From assembly GCF_963678425.1 (NCBI RefSeq), contig NZ_OY782855.1, forward strand, positions 930,001-994,000: DNA of 64,000 bases, in the 5' to 3' direction. Positions 7,910-15,268 of this stretch are shown here, one piece after another. Position 1 is the first letter of the stretch. Each line of letters begins with the position of its first letter. Both the position numbers and the translations under genes were made by a program. Source of the DNA: an uncultured Bacteroides sp. (GTDB lineage Bacteria > Bacteroidota > Bacteroidia > Bacteroidales > Bacteroidaceae). Under the pieces are notes generated by a model. That model saw only the letters and a program-made list of their open reading frames with translations, did not search any database and was not told where the DNA came from.

Positions 7910-8479
7910 ATGAAAAAGATATTAATACTAGATAATTACGACTCTTTTACCTATAACTTGCTTCACCTGGTAAAGGAACTTGGATTCACAGACGTAGAGG
8001 TGCACCGCAACGACCAGATCACTCTCGATGAGGTAGATAAGTTTGATAAGATTATTCTTTCGCCGGGTCCCGGAATACCCGAAGAAGCAGGAATTCTGCT
8101 GGCACTGATTAAACGTTACGCACCAACCAAAAGTATTCTTGGTGTTTGTTTAGGACATCAGGCTATCGGAGAAGCTTTCGGAGCAAAACTGGAAAACCTG
8201 AAAGAGGTGTTTCATGGTGTAGAGACTCCTATTAATATAGTAAAGGAAGATTCACTGTTCAGCGGATTATCGAAAGAAATCACCGTAGGGCGCTACCACT
8301 CATGGATTGTAAGCAACGAAAACTTTCCTCAGGAGCTGGAAGTTATTGCAGAAGACAAGCAGGGAGAGATCATGGCATTGCGTCACAAGACATACAATGT
8401 GAAGGGCATTCAGTTTCATCCTGAATCAGTGCTTACGCCTAAAGGTCGCGAAATCATTAATAACTGGTTAAATAAATAA
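7910..8479 (+). CDS. trpG: Anthranilate synthase component II (glutamine amidotransferase)
   Basis: 189 residues, class I glutamine amidotransferase that feeds ammonia to TrpE. The catalytic triad is visible: Cys80 in GVCLGHQAIGEAFG, and His170 and Glu172 in GIQFHPESVL. LDNYDSFTYNLLHLV at the N-terminus and SPGPGIPEEAG near residue 51 are family hallmarks. The length is that of a stand-alone TrpG, with no fused phosphoribosyltransferase. A 128-base gap carrying an inverted repeat separates it from trpD, the largest gap in this operon. Confidence 0.96.
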   Translation: MKKILILDNYDSFTYNLLHLVKELGFTDVEVHRNDQITLDEVDKFDKIILSPGPGIPEEAGILLALIKRYAPTKSILGVCLGHQAIGEAFGAKLENLKEVFHGVETPINIVKEDSLFSGLSKEITVGRYHSWIVSNENFPQELEVIAEDKQGEIMALRHKTYNVKGIQFHPESVLTPKGREIINNWLNK

Positions 8480-8516
8480 AGAGGAAAAACCATTAAGCAA
8501 TTCTTTTCTGGTTATT

Positions 8517-8562
8517 CGCCAATAGATTTCATTTATTGAAGAATGGATTTTATTTATTGGCG
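8517..8562 (+). repeat. Inverted repeat between trpG and trpD
   Basis: CGCCAATA (8517-8524) and TATTGGCG (8555-8562) are perfect inverted arms, with partial further pairing inside (GATTTCAT against ATTTTATT). There is no T run after it, so it is not a standard terminator. It could be an RNA-processing or stability element, or a remnant. Confidence 0.5.
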
Positions 8563-8607
8563 AGAGAATTTCAGATGCTTACCAACAATAATTTTAATAA
8601 AAAAACA

Positions 8608-9603
8608 ATGAAAAATATACTATATAAGCTCTTTGAGCATCAATATCTGGGTCGTGAAGAAGCTAAAAATGTTCTTCAGAACATTGCTCTTGGAAAGTAC
8701 AACGATGCACAGGTCGCATCTCTTATCACAGTTTTTATGATGCGTAACATCTCCGTAGAAGAGATACTTGGCTTCCAGGAGGCATTGCTTGATATGCGTG
8801 TAGAAGTGGACTTAGCCGACTACCGTCCTGTAGACATAGTAGGAACCGGAGGTGATGGAAAAAACACATTCAATATCTCAACAACATCCTGTTTCGTTTT
8901 GGCCGGAGCGGGTTTCAACGTAGTAAAGCACGGAAACTACGGCGCCACATCTGTTAGTGGAGCCAGTAACGTAATGGAACAGCACGGAGTAAAGTTTACC
9001 TCCGATATCAACAAGCTACGCCAGAGCATGGATAAATGTAACATTGCTTATCTGCATGCACCACTCTTCAGTCCGGCAATGAAAGCAGTCGCTCCCATCC
9101 GTAAGAGCCTTGGGGTACGTACCTTCTTTAATATGCTTGGCCCGCTGGTAAATCCGGTGATGCCGGCTTATCAGCTGCTGGGAGTGTATAGCCTGCCCTT
9201 AATGAGACTATACAGTTACACTTATCAGGAAAGCGGAAGTAAGTTTGCCGTGGTTCACAGTCTTGACGGTTACGATGAAATATCCCTTACCACAGATTTT
9301 AAAGTGGTAGATTCGACCAGTGAAAAGATTTACACTCCAGAATCATTGGGATTTAAACGATGCACGGAAGCCGACCTCTATGGGGGTGATACTCCTGAAG
9401 ATGCAGCCCGCATCTTTGATAATGTATTGAACAACCAGGCTACAGAAGCACAAAAGAACTGCGTGGTGGCTAATGCCGCTTTTGCCATACAGGTTATCCA
9501 TCCGGAGAAAAGTATCGAGGATTGTATTGGCATAGCTCGTGAATCTCTTGAAAGCGGAAATGCACTGCGAAAACTTAAACAATTTGTTGAACTAAACAGT
9601 TAA
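8608..9603 (+). CDS. trpD: Anthranilate phosphoribosyltransferase
   Basis: 331 residues from the ATG at 8608. A longer in-frame start at 8536 would add 24 residues that fit the family poorly and overlap the inverted repeat. The enzyme transfers phosphoribosyl from PRPP to anthranilate. DIVGTGGDGKNTFNIST is the PRPP-binding glycine loop, and KHGNYGATSVSGASNVME, PLVNPVMPAYQLLGVY and VHSLDGYDEIS are other family motifs. It is six bases from trpC. Confidence 0.94.
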   Translation: MKNILYKLFEHQYLGREEAKNVLQNIALGKYNDAQVASLITVFMMRNISVEEILGFQEALLDMRVEVDLADYRPVDIVGTGGDGKNTFNISTTSCFVLAGAGFNVVKHGNYGATSVSGASNVMEQHGVKFTSDINKLRQSMDKCNIAYLHAPLFSPAMKAVAPIRKSLGVRTFFNMLGPLVNPVMPAYQLLGVYSLPLMRLYSYTYQESGSKFAVVHSLDGYDEISLTTDFKVVDSTSEKIYTPESLGFKRCTEADLYGGDTPEDAARIFDNVLNNQATEAQKNCVVANAAFAIQVIHPEKSIEDCIGIARESLESGNALRKLKQFVELNS

Positions 9604-9609
9604 TTACAG

Positions 9610-10392
9610 ATGAAAGATATACTGATGGATATCATTGAAGCCAAGCGAATTACTGTCAGCGCACAGAAGAAGGCTATTTCTCTGGGAATGCTTCAGGATG
9701 GAGCTACAGAAGAGCGCAGGATGATTTCTATGCGACAAGCTCTTGCCAACTCCACCTCTGGCATTATTGCAGAGTTCAAACGTAAATCGCCTTCCAAGGG
9801 ATGGATCAACAAAGATGCCTGTGTGGAAGAAGTTACTGCCGCTTATGCAGCAAACGGCGCTTCGGCTCTCTCTATTCTGACAGATAACAAGTTTTTTGGC
9901 GGAGACCTGAAAGATTTGCGCAATGCACGTCCGGGAGTAAATATTCCTATCCTGCGAAAAGATTTTATCATTGATGAGTATCAGCTCTATCAGGCTAAAA
10001 TTGTAGGAGCTGATGCTGTTCTGCTGATTGCTGCAGCACTGGAAAAAGAAGAATGCAGCTTCCTTGCAGCGAAAGCGCATGAGCTGGGATTGGAAGTGTT
10101 ACTGGAAATCCACAGCGAAAAAGAATTGGAATATGTGGATAGCAGCATTGAAATGGTGGGGGTTAATAACCGTAATCTGGGAACGTTTGTTACCGATGTT
10201 GAAAATTCGTTCCAACTTGCTGCTCTTTTGCCGAAAGATACTCTGCTGGTGTCGGAAAGTGGAATTTCCTCTCCGGAAACAGTGATAAAACTTCGTGAAG
10301 CAGGTTTCCGGGGTTTCCTTATCGGGGAAAACTTTATGAAAACAAACAATCCGGGAAAAGCTCTTGGAGAATTTATTAAACAGCTAAACTAA
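9610..10392 (+). CDS. trpC: Indole-3-glycerol phosphate synthase
   Basis: 260 residues, a TIM-barrel lyase closing the indole ring. IIAEFKRKSPSKGWI is the catalytic lysine signature, followed by ALSILTDNKFFGG, ILRKDFIIDEYQLYQAK, GADAVLLIAAAL, VGVNNRNLGTF, LVSESGI and GFLIGENFMK at the phosphate site. It is monofunctional; trpF is a separate gene seven bases downstream, unlike the enteric fusion. Two earlier ATGs are close together at the start (MKDILMDII); the first is used. Confidence 0.96.
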   Translation: MKDILMDIIEAKRITVSAQKKAISLGMLQDGATEERRMISMRQALANSTSGIIAEFKRKSPSKGWINKDACVEEVTAAYAANGASALSILTDNKFFGGDLKDLRNARPGVNIPILRKDFIIDEYQLYQAKIVGADAVLLIAAALEKEECSFLAAKAHELGLEVLLEIHSEKELEYVDSSIEMVGVNNRNLGTFVTDVENSFQLAALLPKDTLLVSESGISSPETVIKLREAGFRGFLIGENFMKTNNPGKALGEFIKQLN

Positions 10393-10399
10393 GAAAGTT

Positions 10400-11008
10400 A
10401 TGCTTATCAAAGTATGTGGTATGCGAGATTCTGAGAACATCCGTGAAGTGGAAAAACTGGACATCGACATGATGGGAATGATTTTCCATAAGGGTTCTTC
10501 AAGGTTTGTGGCCAGTCTGCCCCATTATCTACCCGGGAAGGTAAAAAGAGTGGGCGTTTTCGTGAATGAGAAGCAAGAGACGATATTAACACTAAATAAT
10601 CAGTTTTTATTTAATTTCATACAGCTTCACGGAACAGAATCGCCTGAATATTGTGTATCTTTGCGAGACAAAGGAATGAACCTGATTAAAGCTTTTTCAA
10701 TATCCACTCCTGCTGATCTGGAAGCAACGGAAAAATACGAAGGACTTTGCAGCTACTTTCTTTTTGACACGAAATGTGAGGGACACGGTGGTTCCGGAAA
10801 ACAATTCGACTGGTCAATCATCTCTCACTATCACGGACTGACACCTTTTCTGCTCAGCGGAGGCATCTCTCCCCAGAGTGTGGATAAGCTGAAAGTATTT
10901 CATCATGAACGTTTTGCCGGAATAGATATCAACAGTTGTTTTGAAACAGCTCCGGCAATGAAAGACGTGGAAAAGCTGAAAAGGTTTGTGAATGAACTAA
11001 AGAAATAG
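10400..11008 (+). CDS. trpF: Phosphoribosylanthranilate isomerase
   Basis: 202 residues, a TIM-barrel isomerase. IKVCGMRDSENI at the N-terminus holds the catalytic cysteine (CGM). GMIFHKGSSRFV, VGVFVNEKQE, NFIQLHGTESPEYC, LFDTKCEGHGGSGKQFDW (catalytic Asp in LFDT) and LLSGGISPQSVDKL complete the signature. The length is normal. It lies between trpC (7 bases) and trpA (24 bases). Confidence 0.95.
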   Translation: MLIKVCGMRDSENIREVEKLDIDMMGMIFHKGSSRFVASLPHYLPGKVKRVGVFVNEKQETILTLNNQFLFNFIQLHGTESPEYCVSLRDKGMNLIKAFSISTPADLEATEKYEGLCSYFLFDTKCEGHGGSGKQFDWSIISHYHGLTPFLLSGGISPQSVDKLKVFHHERFAGIDINSCFETAPAMKDVEKLKRFVNELKK

Positions 11009-11032
11009 AATAAGTATAAAAACAAAGAAACT

Positions 11033-11806
11033 ATGAATAGAATTAATCAGTTAATGTACAGCAACACCAAAGGTGTTCTTTCTGTATATTTCACTGCAGG
11101 CTATCCTAATCTGGAGGATACCGCAAGCATTATAAGCGAACTGGAGAAAAAAGGAGTAAACATGGTCGAGATCGGTATTCCTTTCAGTGATCCGATGGCA
11201 GATGGTCAGGTTATACAAGAAGCATCAACACAGGCATTAAACAATGGAATGACGCTAAAACTTCTTTTCGAACAGATTAGAGATATCCGTCATCATGTAA
11301 AAATTCCACTCATCCTGATGGGATATCTTAATCCGGTTATGCAATACGGTTTTGAAAACTTCTGCCGTAAATGTGTGGAATGTGGTGTCGACGGAATGAT
11401 TATCCCCGATCTTCCTTTCAAGGATTATCAGGAGAAATATCACCTTATAGCCGAGCGCTACAACCTGAAAGTTATCATGCTGATCACTCCGGAAACCAGC
11501 GAAGAACGCATTCGTTTGATCGACGAACATACAGACGGATTCATCTACATGGTATCTTCAGCTTCCACCACTGGTGCACAAACGGAATTCGATGCTGAAA
11601 AGAGAAGCTACTTCAAACGGATTGAGGCAATGAAACTGAATAACCCTTGCCTGATAGGATTCGGCATTTCCAACAAATCTACTTTCCATGCAGCCTGCGA
11701 ACATGCTTCAGGAGCTATCATAGGCAGCAAGTTCATTACTTTGCTAAAAGAAGAGGAAAACATATCGGTAGCAGTAGATAAACTATTGGCACAACTGAAA
11801 GATTAA
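11033..11806 (+). CDS. trpA: Tryptophan synthase alpha chain
   Basis: 257 residues, cleaving indole-3-glycerol phosphate to indole. MVEIGIPFSDPMADGQVIQ carries the catalytic Glu and the second acid (FSDPMADG). LMGYLNPVMQYG, DGMIIPDLPFKDYQE, MVSSASTTGAQ and IGFGISNKSTF are the other family motifs. It is the last gene of the trp operon and is followed by a terminator. It pairs with TrpB, five genes upstream. Confidence 0.96.
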   Translation: MNRINQLMYSNTKGVLSVYFTAGYPNLEDTASIISELEKKGVNMVEIGIPFSDPMADGQVIQEASTQALNNGMTLKLLFEQIRDIRHHVKIPLILMGYLNPVMQYGFENFCRKCVECGVDGMIIPDLPFKDYQEKYHLIAERYNLKVIMLITPETSEERIRLIDEHTDGFIYMVSSASTTGAQTEFDAEKRSYFKRIEAMKLNNPCLIGFGISNKSTFHAACEHASGAIIGSKFITLLKEEENISVAVDKLLAQLKD

Positions 11807-11845
11807 TAAATCAATCAGAAATCCTATTAATAATAAAGAAATTAG

Positions 11846-11916
11846 CACAGATTACACCGTTTCTGGGATAAACTGAATAAGTTACAATTCTATGAACTGT
11901 GTAATCTGTGTTTTTT
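11846..11916 (+). terminator. trp operon terminator
   Basis: CACAGATTACAC (11846-11857) pairs with GTGTAATCTGTG (11899-11910), and T6 follows at 11911-11916. The loop is long (41 bases), so the hairpin is less ideal than the leader attenuator. Confidence 0.65.
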
Positions 11917-11939
11917 GATGCTTATTTTGAAAGATTCAC

Positions 11940-11947
11940 TATCTTTG
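11940..11947 (+). promoter_or_regulatory. Candidate -7 element of ansA
   Basis: TATCTTTG fits TAnnTTTG, 24 bases before the ATG at 11972. A TTTG at 11914-11917 would give a 22-base spacer, slightly long. Confidence 0.5.
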
Positions 11948-11971
11948 TCCTGTAATTAACAACACAACCGT

Positions 11972-13012
11972 ATGATCACAAAATGTCCTTCCGTATTGTT
12001 AATCTATACCGGCGGAACCATCGGTATGATTGAGAATGCTGAAACCGGTGCATTAGAGAACTTCAACTTCGACCACTTGCTGAAGCATGTTCCTGAGCTT
12101 AAAAAATTTAATTACCGCATATCGTCGTATCAGTTCGACCCTCCGATTGATTCCTCAGACATGGAACCGCAAGCCTGGGCAAAACTGGTAAAGATTATCA
12201 ATTATAATTATGATTATTTTGACGGTTTTGTGATCCTACACGGTACGGATACCATGGCCTACACAGCCTCCGCCCTTAGTTTTATGCTCGAGAATCTAAG
12301 CAAACCGGTAATACTTACCGGCTCTCAGCTTCCCATCGGAGTTCTCCGCACGGATGGAAAAGAAAACCTGATTACTGCCGTTGAGATAGCAGCTGCCAAG
12401 ATCGACGGAAAAGCCATTGTACCCGAAGTTTGTATCTTCTTTGAAAATCACCTGATGCGCGGAAACCGCACCACCAAGATTAATGCGGAAAACTTCAATG
12501 CTTTCCGTTCTTTCAATTATCCTCCGCTTGCCCGGGTAGGCATTCACATTAAATATGAACCGTCGCGCATTCTCAGACCGAATGAAAACAAACCCTTTAA
12601 ACCTCATTATCTGTTCGATACGAATGTAATCATTCTCACCCTCTTCCCCGGTATGCAGGAAGGAATCATATCCTCCATCCTCCGTTCGCCCGAGCTTAAA
12701 GCTGTTATACTGAAAACCTTCGGATCGGGAAATGCTCCCCAGAAAGAGTGGTTTATCAGAGAACTGAAAGAGGCTACTGAACGTGGAATCATTATTGTCA
12801 ATATTACCCAGTGCTCTTCAGGAGTTGTAGAAATGGAGCGTTACGGCACAGGTCTGCAACTATTGCAGGCAGGAGTTATCAGTGGATATGACAGTACGGT
12901 GGAAAGTGCAGTTACCAAATTAATGTTTCTTTTAGGACATGGCTACAGCAGCAGAGAAATCCGTTATCTCATGAGTTCCTCAATTGCCGGAGAAATCACA
13001 AGGAATTCATAG
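11972..13012 (+). CDS. ansA: Type I L-asparaginase
   Basis: 346 residues, hydrolysing L-asparagine to aspartate and ammonia. There is no signal peptide, so it acts in the cytoplasm. LLIYTGGTIGMIE (nucleophile Thr16 in GGT) and ILHGTDTMAYTASALSF (Thr92-Asp93) are the two active-site signatures. LTGSQLPIGVLRTDGKENL and FGSGNAPQKEWF also match type I enzymes. The length matches the cytoplasmic form. The gene has its own promoter after the trp terminator. It ends four bases before the opposite-strand gene with no terminator between them. Confidence 0.93.
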   Translation: MITKCPSVLLIYTGGTIGMIENAETGALENFNFDHLLKHVPELKKFNYRISSYQFDPPIDSSDMEPQAWAKLVKIINYNYDYFDGFVILHGTDTMAYTASALSFMLENLSKPVILTGSQLPIGVLRTDGKENLITAVEIAAAKIDGKAIVPEVCIFFENHLMRGNRTTKINAENFNAFRSFNYPPLARVGIHIKYEPSRILRPNENKPFKPHYLFDTNVIILTLFPGMQEGIISSILRSPELKAVILKTFGSGNAPQKEWFIRELKEATERGIIIVNITQCSSGVVEMERYGTGLQLLQAGVISGYDSTVESAVTKLMFLLGHGYSSREIRYLMSSSIAGEITRNS

Positions 13013-13016
13013 AAAA

Positions 13017-13235
13017 TTATTCCAGGTCCCGGTATTTCACTTCATCTCTCAGCCAATAGGAAAGGCAGCTTCCTACCCATAATCCAAAAAGGAAAAAGAA
13101 GATGATAAAGAAATAGACATTCAACTCAATATTCATCAGATACAACGCAAGCATTACAGATACATATCCCCAGAAAGACCAGGTTATAATAGCTCGCCAG
13201 TTATGGTATAAACCACTTAATATCTTATCAATCAT
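13017..13235 (-). CDS. Small two-helix membrane protein
   Basis: 72 residues with two hydrophobic helices (about 16-34, ITWSFWGYVSVMLALYLM, and 39-62, VYFFIIFFFLFGLWVGSCLSYW) and a charged tail. It is not recognised. The clear two-helix pattern and a candidate -7 element upstream support a real gene. It converges on ansA with a four-base gap. Confidence 0.65.
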   Translation of the reverse strand: MIDKILSGLYHNWRAIITWSFWGYVSVMLALYLMNIELNVYFFIIFFFLFGLWVGSCLSYWLRDEVKYRDLE

Positions 13236-13273
13236 TTTTCTTATTCAAAATTGTTATTGTTATAATGGCGGTA

Positions 13274-13281
13274 CAAATTTA
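13274..13281 (-). promoter_or_regulatory. Candidate -7 element of the two-helix protein
   Basis: The minus strand reads TAAATTTG, matching TAnnTTTG, 39 bases upstream of the start at 13235. No well-spaced -33 TTTG is visible. Confidence 0.4.
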
Positions 13282-13422
13282 AATAAATAAATTGAATTGC
13301 TGCTATTTTACATTACAATAACCTTTTACCTGTTTGTAGATGATAAAAAATTACTGGAGGAATAAACCGATCTTAAACAGAGAACCACTCAAAGCACTTC
13401 TCTATACATCTCTGTAATTGAG

Positions 13423-13469
13423 AAAACAGTAAAGAGGCAGTTTATTGAAAACTGCCTCTTTACTGTTTT
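13423..13469 (-). terminator. Strong 20-bp terminator after ndh
   Basis: 13423-13442 and 13450-13469 are perfect 20-base inverted arms around a seven-base loop. Both outer ends are A/T runs, so the element could terminate in either direction. On the minus strand it lies about 67 bases after the ndh stop. Confidence 0.85.
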
Positions 13470-13536
13470 TCTTATGTATAAAACTAGTCATATCATAATA
13501 ACCAGAAACTATTATTAAGAGCTAAACTAGTTGAAA

Positions 13537-14832
13537 TCAACAACACTTCTTCGGCCTCTTCACTCTTTTTGCAGCCATAATCAAACGAATAGACTGATCA
13601 TAAGTAAGATAACTCCATATCCAGTTAATCAGAACCATTACTTTGTTTCTAATTCCCAGGATGGAACGCAGGTGAATCACTAACCAGATTATCCAGGCAA
13701 ACCATCCATGTGTTTTTATCTGTTTGAAATCTGCTACCGCTTTGTTTCTGCCCACTGTAGCTAAAGATCCCAGATCACGATAATGGAATGGAGTCATCTC
13801 TTTCCCCTTTTCAAGCTTCTTCAGGTTCAAAGATAACAACGCTCCCTGCTGTATAGCCACCTGAGCCAGCTGTGGATGTCCATTCGGGTAATCATCTTCG
13901 GTTTGCAGACAAACGTCGCCAATCGCAAACACATTCTTTAATCCATCCACCCTGTTGAACTCATCTACTTTAATTCTGAATCCTCTGCCCAACATATCAG
14001 AGTCTATATTATCAAATGTTACGGCCTTTACACCACTCACCCATACAAAAGTACGGGTAGGAATCTCAATACCATTATCAAGTATTACCTTGCCATCCTT
14101 ATAATCGAGCACTTTCGTAGTCATCTGCACATTAACCCCCATCTCTCTGAGAAACTTCTCTGAGTTGGCAGACGATTGAGGAGACATACCTCCCAGTAAT
14201 TTCGGAGAAGCCTCTATCAGGTAAACATTTACCTTGTGATAATCCATATCCGGATAATCCTTTGGAATAATAAAGTGCTTCATTTCAGAAAGCACTCCCG
14301 AGATCTCAACCCCGGTTGCACCGCCACCCACAATCACAATATTCTGCAGCGCCTGTTTTTCTTTAATATCCTCGCAAGTGAGCGATTTTTCAAGATTAGA
14401 CAACAACACATTACGCAAAGTCATCGCCTCTTCCACCGTCTTCATGGACAAAGCTGCATCTTCAATATTCTTATTGCCAAAGAAATTAGTCTCCGTTCCT
14501 GCAGCAATCACCAGATAATCATATTTCAGATTACCAATTGAAGTCTCAATCTGGTTATTTGCAGAATCAACCCCTTCAACATCAGCCCAGCGGAAATAGA
14601 AATCCTTTCGATGCTGGAAAATTTTTCGAAAAGGGAAAGCAATAGAGCTAGGCTCCAATCCTGCTGAAGCCACCTGGTATATCAAAGGCAGGAACTGATG
14701 ATAATTATTTCTATCCACCAGCACTACCTGAAATCCACTGCCCTTTAACTTATTTGCCAGCTTCAGACCACCAAAGCCGCCCCCTACAATTACAACACGT
14801 TTTTTGTTTGTTTCCGGAACATTAAAACCCAT
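13537..14832 (-). CDS. ndh: Type II NADH:quinone oxidoreductase
   Basis: 431 residues, a single-subunit flavoprotein passing electrons from NADH to quinone without pumping protons. VVIVGGGFGGLKLANKL (residues 13-29) is the FAD dinucleotide fold, and IVIVGGGATGVEISG (around 163-177) is the NAD(P)H fold. FAIGDVCL and HPQLAQVAIQQG are the FAD and quinone-site motifs. An amphipathic C-terminal segment (GWFAWIIWLVIHLRSILG) provides membrane anchoring. The protein ends in KKCC. A consensus promoter lies upstream and a strong terminator downstream, so it is monocistronic. Confidence 0.93.
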   Translation of the reverse strand: MGFNVPETNKKRVVIVGGGFGGLKLANKLKGSGFQVVLVDRNNYHQFLPLIYQVASAGLEPSSIAFPFRKIFQHRKDFYFRWADVEGVDSANNQIETSIGNLKYDYLVIAAGTETNFFGNKNIEDAALSMKTVEEAMTLRNVLLSNLEKSLTCEDIKEKQALQNIVIVGGGATGVEISGVLSEMKHFIIPKDYPDMDYHKVNVYLIEASPKLLGGMSPQSSANSEKFLREMGVNVQMTTKVLDYKDGKVILDNGIEIPTRTFVWVSGVKAVTFDNIDSDMLGRGFRIKVDEFNRVDGLKNVFAIGDVCLQTEDDYPNGHPQLAQVAIQQGALLSLNLKKLEKGKEMTPFHYRDLGSLATVGRNKAVADFKQIKTHGWFAWIIWLVIHLRSILGIRNKVMVLINWIWSYLTYDQSIRLIMAAKRVKRPKKCC

Positions 14833-14910
14833 ACCTACTATTTTTTATTTCTGTTAAAACAATTATCCCTGAAAATATGTTTTAATGAATAATACTAAAT
14901 TAAGGGAGAA

Positions 14911-14941
14911 CAAAAGTAGTATTTAAATAGCATAAAACAAA
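14911..14941 (-). promoter_or_regulatory. Promoter of ndh
   Basis: On the minus strand, TTTG (complement of 14938-14941) and TACTTTTG (complement of 14911-14918) are separated by exactly 19 bases, a full Bacteroides consensus match. It lies about 78 bases upstream of the ndh start. Confidence 0.75.
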
Positions 14942-15179
14942 GTATAAAGATCAAAATGAACATATATTGTTAAAATTTCATTTATTGCAAGAAAAAGAAG
15001 AAACAGGCAACATGGATATAAAATATTTATATATAAAATTTACTTAAAAGAAGTATCATCCTAACAATGAGAGAGAACTATTTTAGTTAAAAACACATTT
15101 TAGCACACATATATAGACAATTTATGTTAATTTTAAGTATATAGATTCGCTACATATAGAAAAATTTAATTAAAACAAG

Positions 15180-15187
15180 TATCTTTG
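15180..15187 (+). promoter_or_regulatory. Candidate -7 element of the first LruC gene
   Basis: TATCTTTG matches TAnnTTTG, 81 bases before the ATG at 15269, which would give a leader of about 75 bases. No TTTG is seen at the -33 position. Confidence 0.45.
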
Positions 15188-15268
15188 TTGCGTTAATATA
15201 AAATAAAATCCAATAATTTATTATTATAAAAGCATCTAATTAAAAGAACAATTTAAAATATCACAATT

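Larger units (their letters stand above)
14833..15268. other. Divergent intergenic region, ndh / LruC lipoprotein
   Basis: 436 very AT-rich bases with the ndh promoter on the left and a candidate promoter for the first LruC gene on the right. No reading frame of note was seen. Confidence 0.6.

Noticed and set aside
8536..8607. Upstream start for trpD
   Set aside because: It would add 24 residues unlike TrpD proteins and covers the inverted repeat; the ATG at 8608 aligns with the family start.
5293..11806. trp gene order (trpB first, trpA last) as a novelty
   Set aside because: This order is usual in Bacteroides; only the leader region is unusual.
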